Source: Acidobacteriota bacterium
GTDB lineage: Bacteria > Acidobacteriota > Vicinamibacteria > Vicinamibacterales > UBA2999
Direction of reading: 5' to 3'
Assembly: GCA_947482665.1 (NCBI GenBank)
Contig: CANKJK010000001.1
Span: forward strand, 1 to 64,000
DNA length: 64,000 nt
Shown here: positions 34,875 to 42,734 of the stretch, one piece after another
How the letters are laid out: each line of letters begins with the position of its first letter
Numbering within the stretch: position 1 is the stretch's first letter
Made by a program: the position numbers and the translations under genes
The notes under the pieces: model-generated
Databases searched by the model: none
Told to the model about the DNA's origin: nothing
The model's input: the letters and a program-made list of their open reading frames with translations, nothing else

Positions 34875-37800
34875 CTAGAACGAGAGTCGCAGGCCAAACT
34901 GCATCTGCCGCGGGTCGCGGGCGCTGAAGATGCGGCCGAAGTTCGGGTTGCCGAAGATCCGGTTCGGGAGGTCGAAGTTGGCCCGGTTGAGGAGGTTGAA
35001 GATCTCCCACCGGAACTCCAGCTGCGGCCCGCTGCCGACAGGGAACGTCCGGGCCACGGAGAAGTCGACGTTGGCGAAGCCGGGGCCGAAGACGCTGTTG
35101 CGCGGTGCGTTGCCGAAGGTGAAGGCGGCCGGCAGGCTGAACGCGCTCGTGTCGAACCACCGGTCCGTGGTCCGCTGGTCACCGGGGAGGTTCGGGTCGG
35201 TCGACTGGTTGGGGCGCTGGGCGGGTCCCGCACCGATGTTGGCGCGATCCACGCTCAGATTGACGGTGAAGGGCGCGCCTGACTGTGCGATGACGACCGT
35301 GTTGACCCGCCAGTTGCGCGTGAGCGCGGAGGCAAGGCCGCCGCCGATGCCCGGACTCGTCAGCGTGCCGCTCGCCACGAACTGGTGCGTCCGGTTGAAG
35401 CTGGAGAGCGCCCACTCGCCGCCGTCGCCAAAGACATTGCGCACATTCTGCGGGTTGTTGGTTTCCGACTCGGTCGCTCCCGGACTCGAGGCATCGTCTT
35501 TCGAATGCGACCAGGTATAGGCGACGTTGAAGGCGACGCCGTGGGACATCCGCTTTTCGGTCTTGAACGTGACGGCGTGGTAGATCGATTTGCCGTCGAA
35601 GCGGATGGCGCTGATGTTTGCCAGCTGCGGAATCGGCCGACGGGGCTGGATGGCACCGGGCCCAGGCTCCGGGACGTTCCGGATGGTCGCGTTGTCGGCC
35701 CCGAGCGTCCACGTGCCCATGTAGAACACGTCGGCCACCATTCCGCGGCCGAGTTCACGCTGCAGGCCTCCGCTCCACGTCTGGCTGTACTCGACGTTAT
35801 AGGCGTAGTCCATGATGGTGCCGCCCACGGTGCCCGTGGCGTTGCCGGTGAGGACGTCGCGCGTCTGGAGTGTCGGGACCCGCACGTCACTCGCGACGTT
35901 CACCTGCTTCGTGTAGAAGAAGGGCAGGTTGCGGGCAAACGCGGTCTGCACCGAGTAGGCCCACTGGTTCAGGAAGATGCCATAGCCGCCTCGGACGACC
36001 GTCTTGCCGTCGTGCAGCGAGAGCGCGAATCCCGTTCTGGGCGCGAGGCGCACGGCGCTGGGGTCCATCAGGCCAGGGCTCCAGCCCGCGTCCTTGGACG
36101 TGACGTACGGAATCGGGATCACGGGCAGCAACGCCTGCGCCGTCGGGTTGATGGTGCCGCTCTCGTCGCTGGCGATCACGAAGCGCTTGGCGTCGATGTC
36201 AATCGACGAGAGGCGGTTGTTCGTGTCGTACATGTGCTGGTTGAACTCGTACCGCAGGCCCAGATTGACTGTGAGGTTGTCGCGCATCCGCCAGTCGTCC
36301 TGGGCGTAGAGGTGCATCCAGTTCGTGCGCCCGTTCTCGTCACCGCGGCCGATGCCCGACGTAGCGGCGACCGGATAGCCCAGCAGGAAGTCCGCCAGGG
36401 CGTTGCCGCTGAACTGGCCGGTGTAGGTGAACGCGCCACGGGCGTTGTCCGGCTGCTCGGGTCGGAGCTGCAGGTGAAAGAGGTAGCCCCCGAATTTCAG
36501 GCTGTGCCTGGCCTTGGCGATGGAGAAGTTCTCGTAGAGCTCGAGGTGCTGGTTATTCCGGGCCACGAAGGAAGTCGGGTCGCCCATGGCGCTGAAGAGG
36601 CCTCCCGTGGACACCTGCGGATACCCCATGTCGCGCGGATCGGTTGTCACGCCGAGGAGCCCCGTGGCCCCGGCGAAGTTGACGCCCTGATTGACGCTGT
36701 GCTGCCCGCCCTTGACGGCCATCCATCCGACACGCACCTCGTTCATCTTGGAACTGCCGATGACATGCGTGTGGCTGACGACCAGGTTCTTCGTCTTGGT
36801 GTCGAGCGTGCGTCCGAAGCCCGGCACGATGGACTCGCTGAGAACGCTCGTGCCGAAGGGCTGCGATTCGTCCGCGCCGAAGGTGCTGAAGCGCGCGAAG
36901 ACCTGGTCGCTGTCGGTCAGGCGGTGATCCAGCCGGACGCTCATCTGGTTCACGTCCTTGGTCAGCGCCTCGGTCGAGGCCAGGTTCTGGACGTTGCCGC
37001 TTCCCGTGGCGAGCGGCACCGCGCGGAGTAGTGCCGCGGCGACGGGGTCGATGCGCGAGGCGGGGATCTGGTTGCCCGGAAAGGGGACGCATCCGCTGGG
37101 TGTCGGGTCGCAGATGGTGCCCAGGCCGCTGAAGTCGCCGGACCGCAGGGCGACGGACGGCACCGAGAAGGTCCGCGTCTGCGAGCGGTTCAGGCGCTGG
37201 CCCTCGTAGCTGCCGAAGAAGAACGTCCGGTTGCGCACGAGCGGCCCACCGAACGCGCCACCAAACTGGTTCTGCCGGAGCGGCGGGTTCGCCTGGCCCT
37301 TGGGCAGGAAGTAGTTCTTCGAGTCGAAGGCGTCGTCGCGGAAGAACTCGAACAGGCTCCCGGTGAACCGGTTGGCGCCGGCCTTCGTCGCGACGTTGAT
37401 GAGGGCCGAGGCCTTGCCGCCGAACTCCGCCGGATACTGCGACTTCTGGATCTTGAACTCCTGGACCGAATCAATCGAGGGGTTGATGACGAGGTTGTTG
37501 AAGAGTTCGTCAGTCACCTTGGCGCCGTCCAGCAGGTAGATGTTGTGGCCCGAGCGCTGGCCGCCGACGTTCGGGAGGGGGCCGGCCTGCTGGAGCGATT
37601 CGCCGCGGGTGCCGCCCGGCGGAATGACCACGGCGTCGCTCAACTGCGCCAGCGCCATCAGGTTGCGGCCGTTGATCGGAATCTGGACGACCTCGCGATT
37701 GCTGATGACGTCGCTGATCTCGGCGTTTGTGGACTGGACGAGCGGAGCGACGGTCGCGGCAACGGTGACCGTCTCTGCCAGGCTCTCGAGACCCAGTGTG

Positions 37801-38129
37801 AAGTCGAGCTGGAGGTGGCGGCCGATTTCGAGCGTGACGCCCTTCGCCGTATTGGTTCGAAACCCGCTGAGGCTCGCGGAAATCTCCCATTCCCCAATCC
37901 GGAGGTCCTGGAACAGGAAGTGGCCGGTGCCGTCAGTGACGCGATCGACGGTCGCACCACTGGCCGGGTGCCGCGCCGAGACGGTGGCGCCTGGCAGCAC
38001 GGCGCCGGAGCTGTCTTTGACGACCCCGGCGACCTGGGCGGTGTTGGTCTGGGCCGTGGCGGTTGCGGCCGCCGTGACGGTGGCCAGCAGGACGACGGCG
38101 AGGACGCGGACGATGGCTGACATGGACAT
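34875..38129 (-). CDS. Oar-like TonB-dependent receptor with carboxypeptidase regulatory-like domain
   Basis: The 1084-aa protein has a signal peptide (VLAVVLLATVTAAATATAQT). A CarboxypepD_reg-like domain follows (VAGVVKDSSGAVLPGATVSA, GHFLFQDLRIGEWEISASL). The plug comes next (NAEISDVISNREVVQIPINGRNLMALAQLSD, IYLLDGAKVTDELFNN, EFGGKASALINVATKAGANRF) and then a large barrel ending MQFGLRLSF. This is the Oar/SusC-like architecture that dominates Acidobacteriota outer membranes and is thought to import oligomers. Starts at 38129 and 38123 are both possible. The two-component pair lies immediately upstream on the same strand; regulation by it is unproven. Confidence 0.9.
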   Translation of the reverse strand: MSMSAIVRVLAVVLLATVTAAATATAQTNTAQVAGVVKDSSGAVLPGATVSARHPASGATVDRVTDGTGHFLFQDLRIGEWEISASLSGFRTNTAKGVTLEIGRHLQLDFTLGLESLAETVTVAATVAPLVQSTNAEISDVISNREVVQIPINGRNLMALAQLSDAVVIPPGGTRGESLQQAGPLPNVGGQRSGHNIYLLDGAKVTDELFNNLVINPSIDSVQEFKIQKSQYPAEFGGKASALINVATKAGANRFTGSLFEFFRDDAFDSKNYFLPKGQANPPLRQNQFGGAFGGPLVRNRTFFFGSYEGQRLNRSQTRTFSVPSVALRSGDFSGLGTICDPTPSGCVPFPGNQIPASRIDPVAAALLRAVPLATGSGNVQNLASTEALTKDVNQMSVRLDHRLTDSDQVFARFSTFGADESQPFGTSVLSESIVPGFGRTLDTKTKNLVVSHTHVIGSSKMNEVRVGWMAVKGGQHSVNQGVNFAGATGLLGVTTDPRDMGYPQVSTGGLFSAMGDPTSFVARNNQHLELYENFSIAKARHSLKFGGYLFHLQLRPEQPDNARGAFTYTGQFSGNALADFLLGYPVAATSGIGRGDENGRTNWMHLYAQDDWRMRDNLTVNLGLRYEFNQHMYDTNNRLSSIDIDAKRFVIASDESGTINPTAQALLPVIPIPYVTSKDAGWSPGLMDPSAVRLAPRTGFALSLHDGKTVVRGGYGIFLNQWAYSVQTAFARNLPFFYTKQVNVASDVRVPTLQTRDVLTGNATGTVGGTIMDYAYNVEYSQTWSGGLQRELGRGMVADVFYMGTWTLGADNATIRNVPEPGPGAIQPRRPIPQLANISAIRFDGKSIYHAVTFKTEKRMSHGVAFNVAYTWSHSKDDASSPGATESETNNPQNVRNVFGDGGEWALSSFNRTHQFVASGTLTSPGIGGGLASALTRNWRVNTVVIAQSGAPFTVNLSVDRANIGAGPAQRPNQSTDPNLPGDQRTTDRWFDTSAFSLPAAFTFGNAPRNSVFGPGFANVDFSVARTFPVGSGPQLEFRWEIFNLLNRANFDLPNRIFGNPNFGRIFSARDPRQMQFGLRLSF

Positions 38130-38186
38130 CGTCGACGAGGTTACCTGCGCCGGACGGAGGCTCGTGTAAGCGTGTTGTAAAAGGCC

Positions 38187-39878
38187 TCAGGCCGGGGCGT
38201 TCGGCGGGGCCGCCGGCAGGAGGAGCGTGAACGTGGACCCGGCGCCTGGGTGGCTGACGACGCTGATGTGTCCCCCCATCATCTCGGCCATGCTGCGGGC
38301 CAGGGCGAGGCCGAGGCCGGTGCCATGGATCTGGGCCGCAATGGCCGCAGGACTCCGGTAGAACGGCTCGAAAATCCGGTCCAGGTCGGACGCCGGTACG
38401 CCCATGCCCTTGTCTTCGATAGCCACGCTGACCCCGCGGCGGCCATCGTCCAGCGGCACCGCACGCGCGCGCACGCCGATCCACCGGGCGGTTCCGGAAT
38501 ACTTCACGGCATTCGTCAGCAGGTTCTCCAGGCACTGTGCCAAGGCCGTCGCATCGCCGAGGACGGCCGGAAGGCCCGGTTCGATGTGGCGCTCGACCGT
38601 GAAGTCGGCGCCGCCGGTCAGGCTCTCGATCGTGGAGAGCGTGGCCAGTATCGCGTCCTCGACGGCCAGGCGCTGCAATGCTGGCCGGGAGCTGCCGCTT
38701 GTCCGGCTGGCAAAGAGCAGAATGCGCTCGACGAGCGATCCGAGCTGACGGCTGTGCTGGCCGATGACACGTCCGTACTCCGCGACATTGCCCGGATCGC
38801 GCACGACGCCGCGCGCGATGTTGTCGGCGGCCGACCCGATGACGGTCAGTGGTGTGCGCAGTTCGTGCGAGACGGCCGTGACGAAGTTCATCTGGAGCTG
38901 CGCGAGCCGCTGGGCCCGGTGGCTGGCCACCACGAGGAGCGTGATCGAGGTGACCAGGAGGCTGATCGCGCCAAGCGTGGTGAGCAGATCCCGGCGCTGG
39001 GCGTTGGCCAGAAAGGCGCCGAGGGCGCCACCGCGCCGGTGCCGCACCACCAGTCTCCAGTCGCGGGAATCCGGAAAGCCGGGCGGCAGCGAGAACCAGG
39101 TCACCGCCACCGATGGCACGGCGGAGTTCTGCGGGACGAGATGGAAGACCTCGTAGGGGCCGCCGCTCCGGACGCTTGAGCGTCTGCCGAAGACATTGAG
39201 GATGCCGTCGGCATCGGCCGCAGGGGCCCGGCCGAACTCGGCGGTGGACGCGTGCAGCGCCTGCGCACCCGCGCCGAACAGGGCGACGTCGTAGTCCAGC
39301 CCGTCGGTACCGGAAAAGTACCGGCGGGTCAGGTCCGGCAGGATGTCGCCGGCGAGAGCGGTCTTGTTGATCAGCACGATGAGCCATCGCGGCGCTGGTG
39401 TCGCTGGCAGGCGCCGGACGAGGGCCGGCACATCGGGCTCGAAGACCCACGTCGTGTTCATGTCGGTGGCGTCGAGCGAGAGGCCTGGCAGGTCCTCGGG
39501 GACGACCCCGGCGGAATCGTCCAGCGCGATCGAAAGGGCCGGATGCCCGGCGTCGGCGCCTGAATGGAGCACGACGCGTGCGACCAGTTGCGGGTACCGG
39601 GCATCGGCCCGCCATGCCGCCAGGGCGGCGCGAAGCGACTCGGGCTCGGGACTCCTCCGGATCTGGAGGTCGAGCGCGCCGGTCAGCCCGGTGAACAGAC
39701 GCTCGAAGTCCACGTGCCAGTTCACCAACGACATCTGCAGCGTGTCTGCGAGTCGGATGCCCGTGGCCTCGGTGACTTCGCGACTGGACCGGTACTGCAG
39801 CACCGTGAAGGCGATGAGTACCACCGTCGTGGCGACGACGGCGCCGGTGAGCAGGCGGCCCTGGGTGAAACGCTTCAT
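38187..39878 (-). CDS. membrane sensor histidine kinase
   Basis: The 563-aa kinase has an N-terminal helix (LLTGAVVATTVVLIAFTVLQ), a ~250-residue extracytoplasmic sensor region, and a second helix (LGAISLLVTSITLLVV). The H-box is FVTAVSHELRTPLTVI (His near residue 337). The catalytic domain has the N-box LENLLTNAVKYSG, DKGMGVP, IFEPFYRS and GTGLGLALARSMAEMMGG. No HAMP domain is evident after the second helix. Its start overlaps the response-regulator stop by 4 bp (ATGA), so the pair is co-translated. The stimulus is unknown. Confidence 0.92.
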   Translation of the reverse strand: MKRFTQGRLLTGAVVATTVVLIAFTVLQYRSSREVTEATGIRLADTLQMSLVNWHVDFERLFTGLTGALDLQIRRSPEPESLRAALAAWRADARYPQLVARVVLHSGADAGHPALSIALDDSAGVVPEDLPGLSLDATDMNTTWVFEPDVPALVRRLPATPAPRWLIVLINKTALAGDILPDLTRRYFSGTDGLDYDVALFGAGAQALHASTAEFGRAPAADADGILNVFGRRSSVRSGGPYEVFHLVPQNSAVPSVAVTWFSLPPGFPDSRDWRLVVRHRRGGALGAFLANAQRRDLLTTLGAISLLVTSITLLVVASHRAQRLAQLQMNFVTAVSHELRTPLTVIGSAADNIARGVVRDPGNVAEYGRVIGQHSRQLGSLVERILLFASRTSGSSRPALQRLAVEDAILATLSTIESLTGGADFTVERHIEPGLPAVLGDATALAQCLENLLTNAVKYSGTARWIGVRARAVPLDDGRRGVSVAIEDKGMGVPASDLDRIFEPFYRSPAAIAAQIHGTGLGLALARSMAEMMGGHISVVSHPGAGSTFTLLLPAAPPNAPA

Positions 39879-40570
39879 GCGCCCTGCGGCCGGAACTTGT
39901 AGCCGAGACCCTGCACCGTGATGAAGAACCGGGGGTGCCTGGGTTCGGGCTCGAGCTTCTGCCGGAGTCCGGCCACGTGGACGTCAACCGTCCGGGTGAA
40001 CATCGCGCTGCTGTAGCCCCACACGTCGGTGAGGAGTTGCTCGCGCGAGAGCGTGGCGCCGGGGTGTTCGAGGAAATAGCGCAACAACTGGAACTCCCGT
40101 GCGGACAGTGAGACCGGCTGGCCCTCGCGGGTGACCGCCGTGCCGCGGACGTCGACGCGCACGCTCCCGAAGGAGAGGGGCTCGGCGGCAGGAGCGCTGC
40201 GCGCCGGTGCCCGCCGGAGCAGGGCCTCCACGCGGGCGATGAGTTCCTGCATGTCGAAGGGTTTGGTGACGTAGTCGTCCGCGCCGATCTTCAGACCGGC
40301 GACCTTGTCCGTGGTCTGGCCTTTCGCGGTGAGCATCAGGATGGGTGTGATGAGGCCGGCGGCACGGATCTCCTCGCAGACGCGAAGGCCGCTCAGGCCC
40401 GGCAGCATCACATCGAGGATCACGAGGTCGAAGGGCAGGCGCGTGGCCTTGTCGAGGCCCTCGTCGCCGGTGGCCGCGTAGTCCACGCCGTAGCCCTCGG
40501 CGCGCAGGCGGTCGCCCAGGGTCATCCGCAGCGCGGCTTCGTCTTCAACCAGCAGGATGTTGTCGGGCAT
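39875..40570 (-). CDS. OmpR/PhoB family response regulator
   Basis: The 231-aa protein has a receiver domain (ILLVEDEAALR, phospho-acceptor Asp53 in VILDVMLPG, MLTAKG, KPFDMQEL with the switch Lys). The winged-helix DNA-binding domain has LSAREFQLLRYFLEHPGATLSREQLL, RTVDVHVAGLRQKLE and TVQGLGYKF. It is the first gene of the unit with the histidine kinase. The ilv leader promoter lies 43 bp away, reading in the opposite direction, so both control regions sit in about 80 bp. Confidence 0.95.
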   Translation of the reverse strand: MPDNILLVEDEAALRMTLGDRLRAEGYGVDYAATGDEGLDKATRLPFDLVILDVMLPGLSGLRVCEEIRAAGLITPILMLTAKGQTTDKVAGLKIGADDYVTKPFDMQELIARVEALLRRAPARSAPAAEPLSFGSVRVDVRGTAVTREGQPVSLSAREFQLLRYFLEHPGATLSREQLLTDVWGYSSAMFTRTVDVHVAGLRQKLEPEPRHPRFFITVQGLGYKFRPQGA

Positions 40571-40612
40571 CGAGGGTCAGGGGCGGCATTATAGCGAGGG
40601 GCCGGTGCAGGC

Positions 40613-40641
40613 TTGACGATCGGGATCCCGGCCGTTAGACT
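40613..40641 (+). promoter_or_regulatory. sigma-70 promoter of the ilvB leader
   Basis: TTGACG, a 17-bp spacer, then TAGACT. The expected start site is about 40648, only a few bases before the leader peptide ATG at 40652. Confidence 0.8.
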
Positions 40642-40651
40642 GACAGAGTTC

Positions 40652-40795
40652 ATGCGTTATCAGGACACGGCCCGTGTGCGTCCATCTGGCGGTTTCACCG
40701 TCCGGGGACCCGTGCGCGCGGGGGTCGACGGGATTATTCGCATCAGCATTATGAGCATTCCGGGCTTCATTAGCAGCCCGGGCTACGGTGGATGA
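40652..40795 (+). CDS. ilvB leader peptide (isoleucine attenuator)
   Basis: This is a 47-codon ORF opening MRYQDTARVRP. Six isoleucine codons fall at residues 28, 29, 31, 33, 36 and 40 (DGIIRISIMSIPGFIS). It ends GYGG plus TGA at 40793-40795. The Ile cluster sits 16 nt before the antiterminator strand, and the stop codon lies inside it. That is the geometry of a ribosome-sensed attenuator. No Leu codon and only a few Val codons occur, so the response should be mainly to Ile-tRNA. No protein function is expected for the peptide itself. Confidence 0.82.
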   Translation: MRYQDTARVRPSGGFTVRGPVRAGVDGIIRISIMSIPGFISSPGYGG

Positions 40796-40848
40796 TGCGG
40801 GCGTAACCAATCGCCAGGGCACGGCAAGTTCCGAGGCCATCATCCACC
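40787..40848 (+). promoter_or_regulatory. ilvB antiterminator pairing
   Basis: GGTGGATGATG (40787-40797) is perfectly complementary over 11 nt to CATCATCCACC (40838-40848). The second strand overlaps most of the 5' arm and the loop of the terminator, so the two structures exclude each other. A separate 6-bp hairpin, CCGGGC (40760-40765) with GCCCGG (40776-40781), may act as a pause site. Confidence 0.8.
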
Positions 40849-40865
40849 AGGGTGATGGCCTTTTT
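40835..40865 (+). terminator. intrinsic terminator of the ilvB attenuator
   Basis: GGCCATCATCC pairs with GGGTGATGGCC (11 bp, one G-U pair) around an ACCA loop, followed at once by TTTTT. It lies 39 bp before the ilvB start codon. Confidence 0.88.
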
Positions 40866-40904
40866 CGTTAGTACGGCCGATAAGAGCGCACGAGAGAGAG
40901 AGCC

Positions 40905-42626
40905 ATGAAGCGAACTGGAGCACAGACAATCTGGGCGTCGTTGGAGAAGGAAGGCGTCACGACCGTCTTCGGGTACCCGGGCGGGGCGATTCTGCCGACC
41001 TACGATGCCCTTCCGGAGTTCTCCTCGATTCGGCACATCCTGGTCCGCCACGAACAGGGCGCGACCCACATGGCCGACGGCTATGCCCGGGCTGGTGGCG
41101 GCGTGGGTGTGGCGATCGCTACGTCCGGTCCTGGCGCCACCAACATGGTGACCGGCATGGCGACGGCGATGATGGACTCCTCGCCGATCGTCTGCATCAC
41201 CGGTCAGGTCGGGTCGTCGCTCATCGGCACCGAGGCCTTCCAGGAGACGGACATTACCGGCGTCACGATCCCCATCACCAAGCACAACTACTTGGTGACG
41301 AAGGTCGAGGACATTGCGCCGACGCTGCGCGAGGCCTTCTACGTGGCGCGCACCGGGCGGCCGGGCCCGGTGCATGTGGACATCACGAAGGACGCGCAGC
41401 AGAACAGCTGCGAGTTCGTGTGGGACGACACTGAAATCTCCTTGCCCGGTATCAGGACGCACCGCCCTGTGCCGGTCGAGTCGATCCGGATGGCGGTGGA
41501 ACTCATCAACCAGGCGAAGCGCCCGTTGATCTTCGCCGGACACGGCGCGCTCCTCTCGGGGGCGACGGACCTCCTGCGCGAGCTGGCCGAACGAGGCGAT
41601 ATCCCGGTGGCGATGACGCTGCTCGGCATCGGGTCGTTCCCCGCGCAGCACCCGCTGAACCTGGGGATGATGGGCATGCACGGGGAGGCGTGGGTCAACC
41701 AGGCGATTCAGGACGCGGATCTCATCGTGGCCTGTGGCATGCGGTTCGACGATCGCGTCACGGGCAATCTCAAGACCTACGCGCCGAATGCGAGGAAGGT
41801 CCACATCGATATCGACACCACGGAGTTCAATAAGAACGTCCGGGTGGATGTCGCCCTGGCCGGCGATCTGCGTCAGGTGCTGGGGCAGCTCCTGCCCCAC
41901 GTCGACCGTGTCCGGCATGAGGAGTGGCACGCGCGCATTGACGTCAACAAGGGCCACGCTGCCGTGCGGGATATCACGAACCTGCCGGACGACGGCCATC
42001 TCTACGCCGCGCACGTCATCCACGACCTGTGGAGGGCCACTGATGGAAAGTCCATCGTGTGCACGGATGTGGGCCAGCACCAGATGTGGGAGGCTCAGTA
42101 CTACAAGCACAACGAGCCGCGGACGTTGCTGACCTCTGGTGGCCTTGGCACGATGGGCTTCGCCCTGCCCGCCGCGATCGGCGCCAAGATGGCCTGCCCG
42201 GATGCCGACGTGTGGGCGGTGGCCGGCGATGGCGGATTCCAGATGACGATGCCTGAACTGGGCACGATGGCGCAGGAACTCATCAAGGTCAATGTGGCCA
42301 TCATCAACAACGGCTATCTCGGCATGGTGCGGCAGTGGCAGCAGTTCTTCTATGAGAAGCGCTACACGGCCACGCCGATCTTGAGTCCGGACTTCGCGAA
42401 GGTGGCCGAGGCGTACGGCCTGAAGGGCCAGACGGTGCGCCAGCGGAGCGAGGTCATCGAAGCCGTGCGGGCGGCGCGCTCGCACAGCAAAGGGGCGATC
42501 ATCGACTTCCAGGTCGAGCAGGAGGATTCGGTCTATCCGATGGTGCCCACGGGCGCCGCCCTGCACGAGATGATCACCAGGGGTGGCGTGGCCAACCCGA
42601 TCGTGGAGACGAGCGCCAGCGTGTAG
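40905..42626 (+). CDS. ilvB: acetolactate synthase, large catalytic subunit
   Basis: This 573-aa ThDP and FAD enzyme condenses pyruvate with pyruvate or 2-oxobutyrate, committing carbon to valine, leucine and isoleucine. Motifs include FGYPGGAILP, RHEQGATHMADGYAR with the catalytic Glu, TSGPGATN, the FAD region (DRVTGNLKTYAP) and the ThDP motif GDGGFQMTMPEL...NNGYLGMVRQWQ. AGAGAGAGAG precedes the ATG. The upstream Ile attenuator supports a biosynthetic, not catabolic, role. No regulatory subunit gene (ilvN) follows; the next gene is convergent. A small subunit must be elsewhere or dispensable. Confidence 0.95.
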   Translation: MKRTGAQTIWASLEKEGVTTVFGYPGGAILPTYDALPEFSSIRHILVRHEQGATHMADGYARAGGGVGVAIATSGPGATNMVTGMATAMMDSSPIVCITGQVGSSLIGTEAFQETDITGVTIPITKHNYLVTKVEDIAPTLREAFYVARTGRPGPVHVDITKDAQQNSCEFVWDDTEISLPGIRTHRPVPVESIRMAVELINQAKRPLIFAGHGALLSGATDLLRELAERGDIPVAMTLLGIGSFPAQHPLNLGMMGMHGEAWVNQAIQDADLIVACGMRFDDRVTGNLKTYAPNARKVHIDIDTTEFNKNVRVDVALAGDLRQVLGQLLPHVDRVRHEEWHARIDVNKGHAAVRDITNLPDDGHLYAAHVIHDLWRATDGKSIVCTDVGQHQMWEAQYYKHNEPRTLLTSGGLGTMGFALPAAIGAKMACPDADVWAVAGDGGFQMTMPELGTMAQELIKVNVAIINNGYLGMVRQWQQFFYEKRYTATPILSPDFAKVAEAYGLKGQTVRQRSEVIEAVRAARSHSKGAIIDFQVEQEDSVYPMVPTGAALHEMITRGGVANPIVETSASV

Positions 42627-42654
42627 CACACGGCTGTGCGCAGGCGCAGGTTCG

Positions 42655-42696
42655 GTACGTGACAAGGGGCGCCTCGCGGCGCCCCTTGTCATGTAC
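42655..42696. terminator. long perfect hairpin between convergent ilvB and E1 genes
   Basis: A 19-bp stem (one G-U pair) runs from GTACGTGACAAGGGGCGCC to its complement, closed by a TCGC loop. It sits 28 bp after ilvB and 38 bp after the convergent E1 gene, so it can act on both transcripts. There is no U-tract on either side. Confidence 0.7.
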
Positions 42697-42734
42697 GGGA
42701 ACTGGTATCCGCGCCGCGCGCGGCGGCGTCTCGA

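Noticed and set aside
40652-40905. T-box leader upstream of ilvB
   Set aside because: No T-box core sequence (AGGGUGGNACCGCG-like) is present; the Ile-rich ORF with competing hairpins fits ribosome-mediated attenuation.
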